DNA from: Ctena decussata
Taxonomy: Eukaryota; Mollusca; Bivalvia; Lucinida; Lucinidae
Length of the DNA: 64,000 bases
Direction: 5' to 3'
Assembly: GCA_963989385.1 (NCBI GenBank)
Contig: OZ022508.1
Coordinates: forward strand, 27,426,166-27,490,165
The position numbers were made by a program, and so were the translations under genes. Numbering within the stretch: position 1 is the first letter of the stretch; the number at the start of each line of letters is the position of its first letter. This document shows, piece by piece, positions 1-13,039 of the stretch. The notes below the pieces were generated by a model that saw only the letters and a program-made list of their open reading frames with translations, was not told the origin of the DNA and searched no databases.

Positions 1-272
1 ATTAACATGCACTAATGTAGTCAAATTTTATTTCCACCTATTACTTCTTATTTCTCTCCCGTGTGATGTTAGTGAGTACAATCGGCATAATTACTTGCCC
101 CTAGCAATACCAAGGTATTCCTCAGGCTACATATCTTCGAGTAGTCCGAGGAATACATGTGCATTGCTCGAGTTTATCCAGGTTGTTATTCTGAATTTAC
201 TCCCTGACATCAAGCTGGAAGAAATAGGAAGTAATAACACCAAATAGTAAGACAATGTGAGCGGGTATAATA
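1..272. other. Unannotated, no feature recognised
   Basis: No coding region or clear repeat is visible. The first ~40 bases weakly resemble 10577-10620, just before block B. This could mean the segmental duplication extends to the window edge with a large insertion between, but the match is too short to rely on. Confidence 0.4.
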
Positions 273-422
273 TAAGTATCTTTCATTGGTATGAGGTGTG
301 GATAGAAAAATCTGCCACGAAGGTCACTGTTCGGCATCACGAGGCTTGCCGAGTGATGCCGAACAGTGATCCCGAGTGACGGATTTTTCTATCCGCAGCT
401 CACACCCATGACAGATACTTTT
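273..422. repeat. Palindromic hairpin 1 (loop motif GAGGCTTGCCGA)
   Basis: Two arms of about 70 bases are reverse complements. The inner stem pairs TCACTGTTCGGCATCAC with GTGATGCCGAACAGTGA, and the outer stem pairs GGATAGAAAAATC with its complement, out to AAGATACTT-type ends. The unpaired centre (about 341-352) reads GAGGCTTGCCGA. A degraded relative lies at 9875-10001 and a more degraded one near 10285-10440. It is probably a foldback/MITE copy; no autonomous partner is seen. Confidence 0.8.
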
Positions 423-720
423 TCTTGCACACCACGTTTTGTTTTAACTTTAGAACTTGTTAAAATGCGTAATTTTAGAGCTTGAGAGGTTTCTTTTTGA
501 TTCAGAAACAAGGCGCCGCTTTCAACGACCGCCATTCGATTCTTTACGTCAACGTCTTGCGTGCATAAACTGTCGTCATTGTTGCATATTCGTGACGTAA
601 TCATCTTAAACGCCAACGTCACTTGACGACGCAGATACGTGACCTCCAATACAACCAATGCATTGAATGCTCGCGATTTTTATTCGGTCCTGGGTAAGAA
701 CACCTGGGTAAAATAAATAG
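423..720. other. Unannotated spacer
   Basis: Open frames here have no recognisable domain. A short inverted match (around ACAACCAATGCATTG) recurs near 10050. Confidence 0.35.
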
Positions 721-870
721 AATCTATCATTGGTCTTCGATGCGGACAGGGAAATCCCAACCCGAGGGCATACGGGGTGTGTCGGAAACGAGGCTTGCCG
801 AGTTTCCGATACACCCCGTATGCCCGAGGGTTGGGATTTCCCTGTCCGCATCGGAGACCAATGATTGATT
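721..870. repeat. Palindromic hairpin 2, near-perfect
   Basis: An almost uninterrupted inverted repeat has arms of about 68 bases (AATCTATCATTGGTCT... paired with ...AGACCAATGATTGATT) and a short centre, CGAGGCTTGCCGAG, at 789-802. The stem is unrelated to that of the hairpin at 273-422, yet the central motif is the same. High arm identity suggests a recent origin or arm-to-arm conversion. Confidence 0.85.
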
Positions 871-1749
871 ATTTTTCTTACCTACGATAATATTTACTTC
901 AAACTGAACGGGGAACTAATAGGCCTATATTTCATGCGAACGTGTACAAGCGTAATTAGTACAACCGTGTCACCCTCATGGCTGCTGTAGTGAAGTAAAA
1001 AATAGGTCATTGACAAATCCGCATCTTTAGATTTTCTAATTGAAATTTATATTAAAGAACAAAATTTGTATGTATTGAGACGACTACAGAAAGCGCATGT
1101 ATGACGCTAATTGTGACGTAACGTCAACGTCATTTCAAACGTCAGTTGGTAACGTCTTGTAAATGGCGGCCTCCTCAACAGTGTTAGTTACGGTTAAACA
1201 TTGACTATTTGGGATCTTTTTCCGACTTCAAGACCTTGAAACAGGCTATAATGGGATTATAAAGAATGAATAACCTTTCTTGGGTTGGATTTTATCGATG
1301 TGGCAATTCATTCCTATGAAGAATAATGCATAAAGTATGCCAAGCCGGGCGCACCGCATTTCAAGGAGCGCGTAGTGCTACACAGAAGTCAAGCTCGTGT
1401 GAGCTGTCCCAGCCCATGGGCAAGACAGAATATTCCAGCACCGCTAAAAATAGAACAAACTCTGTCTAGTAGGTAAAAAAAGATTTTCTATCCCAGGTGA
1501 AAAGAATGGCATTTTCTAGCCGATGTGCATGAATTTTGCTTTCCTCGGTCTATGAATGTAACAATAGGCTTTCCTGTGGAACTCCGGATACTCGTAAGGC
1601 GAACCAAATAAACAGAAAATGTTTCATCCAAGCCAAATCATATACTATAGGATAAACAATGTAGGTCCAAATGAGGCGGTTCACAGTGAACAGTACTATG
1701 TAATAAACTGTGAAGATTCAGGTAAGGTCTAAATATGTAGATAATGGTG
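871..1749. other. Unannotated stretch
   Basis: No coding region, RNA gene or repeat could be supported in this AT-rich stretch. Confidence 0.4.
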
Positions 1750-3905
1750 CGCCGCCTTATTTGGATCTACACTGTTTTCGAGTATTCAACTTTTGTTCTC
1801 ATATCTATTTATATATTTTTGCACTTTAAATGTAGTCGGATTTCAAACTGAGAAACAAAATTTTATTTCCATTTATCAATATTGAGACACGTCTCAAGTG
1901 TAACAGCAATGCATTTAAACGGAAGAATTGACTTATAGTTAACTGACAGGAACATAATTTTGTCTGAAACAGTTGACGTCTTAGACTGCGTGTCCTGACA
2001 ACGATCTTCAATTCCGATCAACACTGTACAAGTAGATCAATCAGAGTAAACACTAGACTTTGAACGTATATATCTGTATATGGCACTTCTGTGTTTTATT
2101 AAATTAATAATTTCATATCACATACGTTTGTTGACACACGGGATATACACAAATCAGGGCCCGGTTGTTCAAACCATCTTAAACTTACCAAAGTCGTTAG
2201 TCAAGGACTCCCTAAGTCTTCTAATACCCATTAAATCAATTGTGGTATTATATATATTTGCCAAAAATAAAAAATAAAAAAATGAGTTTTTGCAAAAGCT
2301 ATTCACATTTTTTTCGGCCAAAATGGTAGTGTTTTTGCGTACAATACATTTGAACATTTAACGTCTAGTTTACCAACGTAATCGTTAATTTTGATAAACT
2401 GGGCCCACTTGTGTAGATTTGATTTTAAGTTTATCAGATGAACTGCTATGTTTTTACGCTAGGTTGTTTGAAAAGGAACATTTTGGCACCCATCTTCTTC
2501 TTCTCCAGTAGACGAAAACCTTCTAAAATGGGATGGAGCTTAAAGAAATAATTTGCTCCTAAACTAATTCTCTTTTTGTTGTCACATAGCTCAAGTCTGG
2601 GGTAGGAAGAAGGTTCTTACTCGTTTGAACATGGTTAAGCCCCGCAGCAATGTATGACTTACTTTTCCACTACGATCCTTCTGTTTATCGATGCTATTGT
2701 TTGTTCTGTGTGATCTGTAGTCTTCGCAAAATAGGTTTGCCTTTATTCGTTTTAATTCTCATATGCCTTTGTAGCATTAATCTGGCGATATGTTTTGTGA
2801 TATTTCAAAAATGTTTTTTTCATATTTGACAAGCATGCGGATATAACCAGTATTTGAGGGTCAAAAAAGTATATTTGAGAATTTAGAAAACACAGTTATA
2901 TAACAAATTTGTTCTGGAACAGGATGGTCTGCGCTGTTTAAAAAATATTACATAAACGGCAGTGATCAGCTGCATAATAAGTAAAAATGTAGATTAGCTT
3001 TATGGTGCGAATTAATTTTTCCTCGCAAACGTATCCATCAACCATAAACAAACTGTTTTGGTTATTTATCCTTCCTAGATTAGACTAGATCCTACGCCAT
3101 GATCAGTAAGTAAGGCGAATTGTGGCGAAAATTACAGCATCCATCAGATCACGTACACCATGAGTAACCATATTATTTACGATTGACGTACAGACAAGCT
3201 GCCAATTAAGGAATACTGTCCGTGTCTGATTTGGTAGTTATCTTTGCTGCTTTCTCTTTTAAAAGAAGTTTTTGATTATTTATATAAATTAAGTTCATTA
3301 CGAGAGGAGGGTTTGAATTAGATGTGTTGATGCCAAAGTGCAGACAACAAGTACTATTGTTTATATTTGTTAGAAATAACACCTTTACCAAATTCACTTT
3401 ATAGTAGATAGTCGGTGAGATTTGAAAATCACACTTACTCATGCAAGGCCAGTGTCATAATCATAATTGAGCCATTTATCATAAGACGTCCAATAATGTG
3501 GCATTTTTGTCATGTGATATTCAGATCATCCTTATCGTTTACACAGGTTCTATAAAGGCCTTACTGCTGGCCGTATGGTTTGGGCCAGTTCCATAGATGG
3601 CTGATGTGACAAATGAAGGCACATTTGGCAAACAATGACAAATACATGGTTGTTTTTCCTAACTAACCATAAACTACATTTACACATGCACACTCATTTT
3701 TTTCCGCTTTGAAATGTAAGTAGTAATGAAACGCGTTTTTCTTTAACAGTTTTTTTTGGCGAATGCAAAATGCATTGATTTATCCTCCTGTTTGACTTGC
3801 GACACGCGAATGTTGCAGAATGCACAAGTTAACAGCAAAGCCTCTGACCAGTAAATGCATGTTTATAGCAAGCATGAACCTTAAAGAATCTGTAGGCCGC
3901 AAATA

Positions 3906-4141
3906 AGCCGCGACACGACAAAACCAACAAAGTGGCATGTAATCCAGCGAAGGATCAGATCAGCCTGGGAATCCGCCCAGTTGGATCTGAGTCTTTGCTG
4001 TGCGCATGGAGGTAGCTAAGAGTCTTAACTACACTTTAAGTGCACAGCGAAGACTCTGATCGGACTGAGCGGATGCACAGGCTACTCTGAGGCTTCGCTG
4101 GTCTCACTTGCGACTTCGTCGGTTTTGTCGTAATGGGGCTC
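3906..4141. repeat. Foldback family F235, copy 1
   Basis: A roughly 235-bp inverted-repeat element has outer arms GCCGCGACACGACAAAACC and a degraded complement ending GGCTC. Between them sit four copies of an inverted module around CAGCGAAGACTCAGATCAG. This copy is at the same place as the one at 14359 in block B, so it predates the segmental duplication. Confidence 0.85.
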
Positions 4142-5493
4142 AAAAGGCTCTAGCGAGATTGTACAGATTCACCGATTGTTGTCAGCCGAACCTGTTTGTA
4201 GGTAGGCCATGCCTTTTATTTTCCTAACGCGGCTAATCTTTCCGGACACTCCGCAGTCATCGAGAGTGGCACATAAACATCTACCAAGCCACAATGTACC
4301 AATGTACCAAGTGATACCATTATTATCACAAAGTACAGTTTTGAATTACGATTTTATAAAATAGATTTATAATTTTGTTCCATTACAATAAATCTTTGAA
4401 TTCCATTAGTTTTAAAGTGCTAAACAAAATCTGAAACCCAAAACAATAATTTGTCAGCTGACAGTTATTTAGATGTCAATTTCAATTGCTGATTGCAATT
4501 TCGAGCAAAATGCTTGGTTAAATTTAAATATTAAATGTCATATGCTCAATCAAACGGAAAAAAGTGAAAAATGTGGATACAGAGATCGCCTTAATTTTTG
4601 CCTGTGCATGTGTTTACTGCTATGTACCTGACTAGAAAGTATCGTTTTAACTCTATTATGAAACCTTATTTTTCCCTTTAATAATGACCGCGAAATATTA
4701 TACAAGTCATATGAAATTAAGGTATAATGTTGGCTTTTCTCTTTCAAACTACTTCTAAAACCTCAAAACCTCTCGATCCGTCTCATAAGATGGATTTACA
4801 TTTGCGGGATTGTTTTGGAATGGAAAATCCCGCCTTATATCCGAAACATATGTAAGTATACAGATACTGGACTGTTACAAGGAGATAAGACGGGGGGGGG
4901 GAGTTCCCCTTCGAAAACTGTCCAAAAACTCTAAATCAAAATCTCGAAAATTTAGATCCACCTTTAAGTTACAAGACAAACCTTATTAGGATTCCTTCTT
5001 ACATGAGGCTCTATGATTTTTGGATTGTTTTAGAAAAGAAAACCCCATTTTATAGTTGTATCACAAGAAACTGACATGCATGTACGTTGGGACTCCCGTC
5101 ATATAAGAGCATAAATAGGGTAAAGCAAACCACAAGTTGAAATTCGGACGTAGAAAGGTCTGTACCTATCGTAAGAAGTAACTTCCACTCGGATACACAG
5201 GTCTACCCATTGTGCGAGTTTCGAGAAATTGTTAAGAGATAACAAGGGCGAAGTACACTGATGGGCGATGGGCCATGCTCAAATTCATCTCCTTTTGGTT
5301 CATATTACAAGACATCGTATCAAGTTGTCTCTGTCACGTCGTCCATATCGCATTTATATGAATTTGATTTCAGCCTCTCTGTCGCGTCAATTACTGTTGA
5401 ACCGGAATAAGTAACACTTTTATCTCCTACATTGTCCGTGTGATATAATGTTAAGTACACTATTATGCACAATTATGCAGTATTGCTACTAAA

Positions 5494-5679
5494 GAGGTCA
5501 AGTCAGGTGAATTCGGACAGCAGGTAAATTCGGACAGTGACATTGTTTCCTTTAGATGTCAGTTGTTTGAAATTAAAACAAAATTAACTGGGCAAACTGT
5601 GAAAATCCTTATGAGACGGCTCATCTGTATTTTCACTGTTTGCAATGGTATGTCCGAATTTACCCGCTGTCCGAAATTA
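5494..5679. repeat. Hairpin MITE (TIR AGGGTCWAGTCWGGT), left part, split by an insertion
   Basis: The left end begins GAGGTCAAGTCAGGT. The body contains an inverted repeat in which AAATTCGGACAG and the sequence around GAGACGGCTCATC meet complements near 5655-5672. The element is interrupted after CCGAAATTA; its right end (CCAGACTCTACCCT) resumes at 6353-6366. The uninterrupted equivalent is at 16244-16441 and a relative is at 11804-12015. Confidence 0.75.
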
Positions 5680-6350
5680 TAGGCCATTTTCTGTCTATAA
5701 AACAGGTCATTTTGCAGATTTTCTCTTTTATTACTGGTGATAAAATTGATTTTGTTTCTCCACTAGTATTGTCAAACTGATACATAACAGGAAACTGACT
5801 TTCAGAATTTTATCTTGTCATTTTTTTGCTTTTGTCTATTAAATCCTTTACAAAAATTTACAAAATTTTCAGCTTAAGTAAAGGGGAGTACAATAACTTA
5901 ATGTAATAGCTATAAGCAATGTCCATATTATGCATCACAAACAAGGAATGTTTCTATAGAATAATTAATCCTATTCAGCACCAATCAATTCTCTTCCCAA
6001 CCAATAAATAAGTGAATCTCATTTTTACTCAGATGAAAAGATTAACAGGTATATAGGTGCCATTGAGTAACTCTGTACAATTAACTAACAATTGACATAG
6101 GTAAATATTGACCATGCAAAGGCTGTTACATAAATAAACTTACTCCCTTGTAAAATAAAGTTAAAATATTTTCTAAAAATGGGCAGTTTTCAAAAGAAAC
6201 TTTTTAGTTTCAAAAAATAAGTTTGAGGAAAATTATAGAGTAGTTATGTATAAGATAGACATTAAAGATGCGCTTAACTTCACAGTGATAGCTGTGGTAG
6301 TTTTAGAGATATTTAGCAAATGACCTGTTTTATAGACAGCAAACGGCCTA
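5680..6350. mobile_element. 671-bp MITE with ~34-bp TIRs and TA target duplication
   Basis: The left terminus TAGGCCATTTTCTGTCTATA... is the imperfect reverse complement of the right terminus ending ...GACAGCAAACGGCCTA. Both ends are flanked by TA (5678-5679 and 6351-6352). The block B equivalent (about 16420) lacks the insert, which gives a paralogous empty site. TA duplications suggest mobilisation by a Tc1/mariner- or PIF-like transposase (inference). The interior has no credible reading frame. Confidence 0.85.
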
Positions 6351-6352
6351 TA

Positions 6353-6366
6353 CCAGACTCTACCCT
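6353..6366. repeat. Hairpin MITE, right TIR remnant
   Basis: CCAGACTCTACCCT completes the element beginning at 5494; it was displaced by the 671-bp insertion. Confidence 0.7.
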
Positions 6367-7603
6367 ACTGGTAATGGGCAAATTGAGCATTGTCCCTCGC
6401 CCTTTTTATCAAATGAGCATTGCTGAAATGCAAGCACAGCTTTCTGTGCTTACAAATGTGGATCTGAGGAGTAAATCACTCTGTCACATAATCTTGACTA
6501 ATCTCCAAATAGTCATTTAAGTATAAAAATAACCTGATATACTTTCAGGGAAATTTATAGAGTAACTACACTTCAGGAACTGACTGAATCAGATCCCAAA
6601 CCCTATCCCCAACATCAAAGGGAAAGTAGCCCTGCCATATCTCTTGCCTCTGATATGAATTGGAATCATTCTTTGACGAAACAACCTGCTTCCCTAGAAG
6701 ATACTCGCTTCTTTTCAGAGAAGAACCCATATTGGAGTAGTTTCTTCAACCTAAGATGTGGATAGTAAGTCACAAATGTAATTCTCCTGCAGAAAAAATG
6801 GTAGATAAAATGGCGTTGTACCCATTAACCTAAAGTTAAAGGACGCTCATATTTATTCATTGTTCTTTAAAATTTCTCAATACTAATCTGGATAATTGCA
6901 GTATCTTAAGTCTTTAAAGAGCCAACATGACCCAGTCCATCTGGCAATCCCATATTGTTAAGTTTGACAAACAGCTGTATTTTGGAAATAAAAACTATCA
7001 TTCTGAAACTGGAGGAAGATCGATCAATAAAGCAATTATGATCACCAACAGTGTTAGCCTATATAAAAAGAATCCAAAGTAATGCTTCTGGACTTTTTAT
7101 ATTGTTTTGAAATTACAGCATTGGTAATATATACGACAAGATGAATTGGAATGCGATAATGTTGTTAACCATCTCCTTCTTGTATACCAGAAACTGTCTC
7201 TTCCAGATTAAAATTAGGAAACATAGTGTGATTGTAAGAAAAAGAACTTTTTTCCCACCCACAGGACAAGAATATTCTTTTGTAGAGCTGTCTAAGAGTT
7301 TTCTATCCCAACCTGCTATATCAGCATAGGCTCAGAAAGCAGCCTGCGTATGTCAATCATTGCTTTATCGTACAGTGCAATCGAGTTGCATGTGAATTGG
7401 AGGCAGAAAACAAAAATGACATCCGATGATATGCATGCAAAGGCACTGTAGATTTCTTATTAGCCGCCAGTCATAAATGTGCATGCAAAAGGTGAAATTT
7501 ACATGACAGATCCATTAATAGAAAATAAGCTTACTCTATATATAAAGGAATGGGCTGAACAAGAAGTTAAAAATCAGTTGATAGACTGTTTTTCAAGAAA
7601 TAT

Positions 7604-7764
7604 AATGGGTGAGGAAAATATAATCAATGAGACCTAAACAAGGAGATCTCAGGCTCGTTTTAGAAAATTTACGTATTTGGATCGGCAAGCCTCGCACAAG
7701 ACTAAATAATCTGAAAATGAGCCTGAGATATCCTCGTCTCGGCCTCAACTCAATCATACCCACT
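7604..7764. repeat. Palindromic hairpin 3 (loop motif TCGGCAAGCCTCG)
   Basis: The left arm (AATGGGTGAGGAAAATATAA...GATCTCAGGCTCG) pairs with the right arm (TGAGCCTGAGATATCCTCG...CAATCATACCCAC). The centre (about 7682-7695) has the motif seen as its complement in the hairpins at 273 and 721. A block B counterpart (about 20040-20300) carries an internal expansion, including a TAA/TAAT run. Confidence 0.75.
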
Positions 7765-7766
7765 GA

Positions 7767-7860
7767 GCACACAAGGTTGAATCAACCTTGAATCAACTTT
7801 GATTCAACGTCGTGACGTTGAATCAAAGTTGATTCAAGTTTGATTCAACCTTATGTGCCT
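7767..7860. repeat. 94-bp palindrome rich in TTGATTCAA
   Basis: GCACACAAGGTTGAATCAAC pairs with the mirrored right half ending TTCAACCTTATGTGC, and the centre is CGTCGTGACG. The arms consist of repeated TTGAATCAA/TTGATTCAA steps, which are themselves palindromic. It directly abuts hairpin 3. It is not evident at the block B equivalent, so it was probably inserted after the duplication. Confidence 0.75.
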
Positions 7861-8632
7861 GCTTGGTAGATTCTATTAGACCACAAATTACATGTGGTAT
7901 ACCAAACAGTGTAACTTCACTAAGAGCCCTTGCATCCGGTGCTCCTCTGTTTGCAAAAAAAATGTGGAGGTTTTCAACCTATTTTGGCAAAACATCAAAC
8001 GACAAAATGGATAAAACAGTAAAGCAACCTGCTCCTACTTTACGAAACGATAAATCACAATGCTCAATAGGGGTCAATAGGGCTATGCAACCATAGCAAC
8101 TAGGAACAAATTTTCAAAATGCGTCTTTTCTCTCTACCATAAAAATAACGAATTAACCATTTCTCAAGAACACCCTCAGAGCAGAGCAGTCACTACAGGT
8201 TACTTACTCACTTCTTTCATTCACTGGTGACACTAGCAATGACAAACAATGCTTTTCTTTACGATCAGTAAGCAGTGACTGCTGAGAGTGAGCAGTTGTT
8301 TGACACTACAACTGTCAATTAGTTACAGCGGGCAGCGATCAGTAATACTGATTGTCGCAACCAGCAATAACAACTGACACCTGGTAGCGGGCAGTGACTT
8401 CTTACTGCCAACTCGATTCTGCTTCTTACTGCTGCTTTAGATTCTATTACGTTTTGCTCGAGAAATACGCATAAAATGGTCTATAATAAACATTCCCTGA
8501 CAATTTTATAAGACTGGATTCCCTAGATTCGTTTTTAATTACCTTTCTTATAAATTATCTAGGCTTCTTGCACAAAACGAGAGCACTCTTAGGAAACAAG
8601 ATGTTAAAATGAATGCAATAAGTTCATTAAAT

Positions 8633-8856
8633 GAGCCGCGACATAAAAAAAACCCAAGAAAGTGGCATGTGCACAAAGTGCAGACTCAGATCAGCCGGGG
8701 TGAGCAGAATCTTCACTTTGCGCTTAAAGGATAGCATAGGGTCTAAACTACCTCCATGCCGATAGTGAAGACTCGATTAGACTGAGCGATTAACCAGGCT
8801 GATCTGTCTTCGCGAGACGCACATGCCACTTTGTTGGTTTTGTCTGGTCGCGGCTC
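8633..8856. repeat. Foldback family F235, copy 2 (block A only)
   Basis: Begins GAGCCGCGACATAAAAAAAA and ends GGTCGCGGCTC. The aligned block B region (21925-21940) lacks it, so it inserted after the segmental duplication. The flanks TTAAAT and TAATGC suggest at most a very short target duplication. Confidence 0.8.
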
Positions 8857-9874
8857 TAATGCAGTTTAAGTTCCTGTAAGTCATCGTTTGCTTGAAATAG
8901 CTGAACTGATCATTTCCATCAGAAAAGAAACATTCCTCGGTTTTACATTTGCACGAAGTGCGCATGCTATGGTAAGGAATTGCAGCTGCGTAGTTTACGC
9001 GGAATATTAAAGCCATTTTACACTTTCAAAATTCTTTGAGAAATTGTTTTTGATTTCTAGTGCTTGTCAAGAAAATGTTTGATAAAACATTCATGCTACA
9101 CAGTGTTGCTTCTGTGGCCAAATCTTCTGTATTTATTAACATGCTTTTCAAATGAAATGTTTGATTCAATATTCATGACACACTGTCAAAGCTTAGCATC
9201 AAACTTGGTGGGTGCATTATTATTCGGAAAGCTTAAAGATAAATGATGTTTTTACTATTAAAACTATCATAGTCATAACCTTCATTGAGAGAAATTCTCT
9301 GTTTGCCACGATTTCACAGGTGCAGGTCCAAAAGTGCATCCGTGTTAGCCGCTTGTCAAGAAATATTTGGGGGAAAATGGACTGGTTCTATCGTCATCCA
9401 ATGTTCGTTACATTGTATCTTATTTGAAATACCGACAATCATTCTTTGTATCTACATATAAAGGTCAAATATCTTTGTATGAATAGCTGGGATCGTTTAC
9501 CGTTACTGAACTGTTTGCGAATTCAAGTGTCAAGTGGCATTTACGAAGCAAAAACGGCCTCCGTTTTACAATCGCCTCTGATTAATAAAGTTCCGAAAGA
9601 TGGGAATCTCGGTTACGATATAAAGCAATTATCATCTAAGAGACGATTACCACAAGTTTAAAGCTTTTTAAAAGATGATAATGTGAAATGATATTATCTA
9701 GTACTTCTAGTTAATATCTGGTAATGATTCTTATTGTAAAGAAAGATAAAAAGTTCAATGATCTACGGCCCTCTTTTACACCAGATAAGGATATCCAGCT
9801 TCTTTTGAAACAAAGACAACGCTAAAATTACGCACAAGTTCTGAAATAGAAGGTATTTAAGAAAAGGTATCTGT

Positions 9875-10001
9875 CATGGATGTTAGGTACAGATAGGAAA
9901 GTCCGTCCCTTGGGATCACTGTTCGACATTACTCAGCAGGCCTCGGTATGCCGAAAAGTGACACTTGTGACGGAGTTTCTATCTGCAACTCATACCCACG
10001 A
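9875..10001. repeat. Degraded relative of hairpin 1
   Basis: The arms (TACAGATAGGAAAGTCCGTC and GACGGAGTTTCTATCTGCA) match the outer stem of 273-422. The loop region is altered (GGCCTCGGTATGCCGA). Confidence 0.6.
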
Positions 10002-11803
10002 TAATTATTTATAATTTCATCATGTTATCTCACCCAGCACTCGTTATCAATGCATTGGTTGTATAGGTCTACACTGTCAGCTGACATAAGTTTTTACAGA
10101 CGATGACACAGTGGAAACGGCAAAATGACGTCAGAGTATGCCTCTGCGGACATTGGTATAATTAACCGAGCAGAGGACGTCGCAGGTTGCGGCTTCTTTT
10201 AACATGGAATAGAAGCCTCTCAGACGCTAAAATGTCTCATTTCAGCAAGCCCTATCACTGTTGTAAATCAAACGTTGTAAATCAAAAGGTATGCAAGAAA
10301 AAATATCTATCAAGGGTGCGAAGTTCGGCTAGAAATACAATGTATACATTCCGACGAATCGTTGTTTGACCTTACTCAGCAAGTCTCTTATTCCGAAATG
10401 TCAACCTCTACAAGGATTTCTATTCGTGCTTCATACCCTAGACTTTGAATCTGTTTATAACTCTGATTGTCAGATATCTTTTTGTACAAGCTATATTGAA
10501 CATTGGTCTATAGCCAAACTACTCACACCCATGAAAGGTACTAGTAACCACTATTTCTATATGATTTCATAAAGAATAATTATGTACGAATGTGGTCAAA
10601 ATTCATATTCCACCTATCTGCACGTTCGGCCTTATTACTTATGGGCCACCTCTTTTGGAGCTACACTGTTTTCGAGCATTCAACTTTTGTTCTCATTTCT
10701 TTATTTCATTTACTTACCTATTTATTTTTATGCACTCTAAATGTAGTCGAATTTCAAACTGAGAAACAAATTTTATTTCCATTTATCAATATTGAGACAT
10801 TTCTCAAGTGTAACAGCAATGCGTTTAAGCGGAAGAATTGGCTTATAGTTTACTGACAGGAGTATAATTTTGTCTAGATGAGTTGACGTCTTAGACTGCT
10901 TGTCCTGACAACGGCCTTCAATTCCGATCATCACTTTAGATCCATTAAAGTAAACACTAGACTATGAACGTATATATCTATATATGGCACTGTTTGTGGC
11001 TGAATAGAATAATGTCATTTTCTTGTCCGTTCATGATACACATAAGCTAGTTGACACACGGGATATCCAAACTCAGGACCCATTTGGTCAAATTATCATT
11101 TAGCTTAATGAAGACGTTATTCATCAAGGCCTCGGTGAATTTTCTAGATTTAATACTCACAAAATCAAGAATGCTAAATATTTTGCCACCTCCCCCCCCC
11201 CCAAACAAAAAGAAAAAAAACGAAGAAGATGAGAGGACCTTTGCATCGCAATATATTGCAGATTTTTGTGTGCAATAAGTTTGAAAGTTTACATCTCGTT
11301 CACTAACGAAATCGTTAATTTTGAATGTTTAAAGGTTTAGGGTACATTGCCATACTTCTACGATAGTTTTTCAGTGAGAAACATTTGCTTCTTTTAGGGG
11401 CAATAAAACCCTTCGAACATGGGGTACAGATAAAATGAATAAAAACATGCTCTTGCAGGAGCAAATTCTCTTTATGTTTTCACATAACTCACGAATGAGC
11501 AGGGCGAAGGTTCAATTATTTAAAACCAGTAAGAACTGCAGGAATCTATGACCTACTGTTCCGTTGCGGCACTTCTATTTATCGATGGCATCGTCCTGAT
11601 GTGTCTGCTGATCTGTAGTCTGTTTATTCATTTTCATTTTACTCTATGGCTTACTTGTATGGAAATTCAAATAGTTAGAACATATGTGTGCTTATGATAT
11701 TGACTTTTTTGTCACCGCTACCATCGTACCCATCTACCTAGAAAAGACATTTTAAGTTTGGTGTCCGCTTGTATTGTCTCACTGCTCTTTATTTGTTGGT
11801 ATA

Positions 11804-12015
11804 GGAAAGTCGGGTAAAATGGGATAGTGGGTAAACTCGGACAGTGACATTGTTTTTTCATATGTCAGTTGTTTAGAATGTAAACAAAATTAACTGGGCA
11901 AACAGTGAAAATCCTGATGAGACGGCTGATTTTTAGCCGTCTCATCAGGAATTTGACTGTTTGCCATGGTATGTCCGTATTTACCCGCTGTCTGAGGTTA
12001 CCCGACTAGACTCTA
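11804..12015. repeat. Hairpin MITE related to 5494 and 16244
   Basis: The ends AAGTCGGGTAA and TTACCCGACTAGACTCTACT are inverted. A strong central stem (CCTGATGAGACGGCT / AGCCGTCTCATCAGG) closes on a five-base loop. Outer segments pair through GGGTAAACTCGGACAG and its complement. Confidence 0.75.
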
Positions 12016-13039
12016 CTTCATATTGTTCATTTCCGTTTGATTGGTCGCAGTGGGATGTTATATTAGGTTGTATATATTGCTGATCATCGTAATGTTGACT
12101 CCTATTTTGAAGAGAGCCGAAATTAAAATCGCATAGCTTAAATTGCGGTGTTTCACCACTGACTTTTACATATTTAAAGAACAATAATACACAGTAAGTT
12201 AGTCATAGTATGTGATTTCAAACAATGTGGCATCGATGACAAGTAGAGGTTCTGATCAGACAGCACTTGAGTGCAGTATGATCAGAGCCATCACTCGCCA
12301 CATCAACCATCTATGGAATCGACTCAAACCATACAGCCAACAGTGAGGCCTCTTCACGATAGTGATGGTCTGAATATCATATTACAAAACTGCCACATTG
12401 TTGGAAGTCACATGGTGTGGCTAAATTATATTATAATTCAACCTTTTACGGCATAAAGCTGACGATGTTATTGTGATATTTCAATACCGTCTTTTCATAT
12501 TTGACAGCCATGCACATAAACCCAGTATTTTGGTGTTTTAAGATATTTTTGAGAATTCAGAAAACAGAGTCTTAAAACAAATTTATTCTTGAACACGATG
12601 GTCGGCGCTGTTTAAAACATATTAAATAATGTGCAGTGATCAGCAGCATAATAGCTCAGCTTTATGGTGCAAATTAGTTAATGATCCTCGGAAACGTATC
12701 AATCTACCATAACCAAATTGTTTTGGTCATTTATCCTTCTTAGACTATATTAGATCCTACGCCATGTTCAGTAAGGAAGGCGAATCGTGGTGCAAATTAC
12801 AGCATCCATCAGATCACGTACACCATGCGTAACTATATTATTAACGCTTGACATACAGACAAGCTGCCAATTAAGGAATACTGTCCGGACTTGATTTGGT
12901 AGTTATCTTCGCTCCTATCTATTTCAAAAGCAGTCTTTGATTACAGATATAATTCAGTTCATTACGAGAGGAGGGTTTGAACTAGATGGTTTGATGCCAA
13001 AGTACTGATAAGCATAACTGCTTAAAATATATTGGTCTG

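Larger units (their letters stand above)
1750..9010. repeat. Segmental duplication, block A
   Basis: Collinear, same-orientation similarity to block B (about 10640-22085) can be followed through many anchors: 1775-1830 with 10655-10710, 2900-3250 with 12560-12910, 3700-3900 with 14215-14360, 4200-5500 with 14650-16240, 6353-7330 with 16425-17370 plus 19320-19400, 7600-8100 with 20040-20560, 8110-8640 with 21185-21930, and 8860-9010 with 21930-22085. Divergence by eye is of the order of 10-20 percent with many indels, so the duplication is old. Block A alone holds the insertions at 5680-6350 and 8633-8856. Confidence 0.85.
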
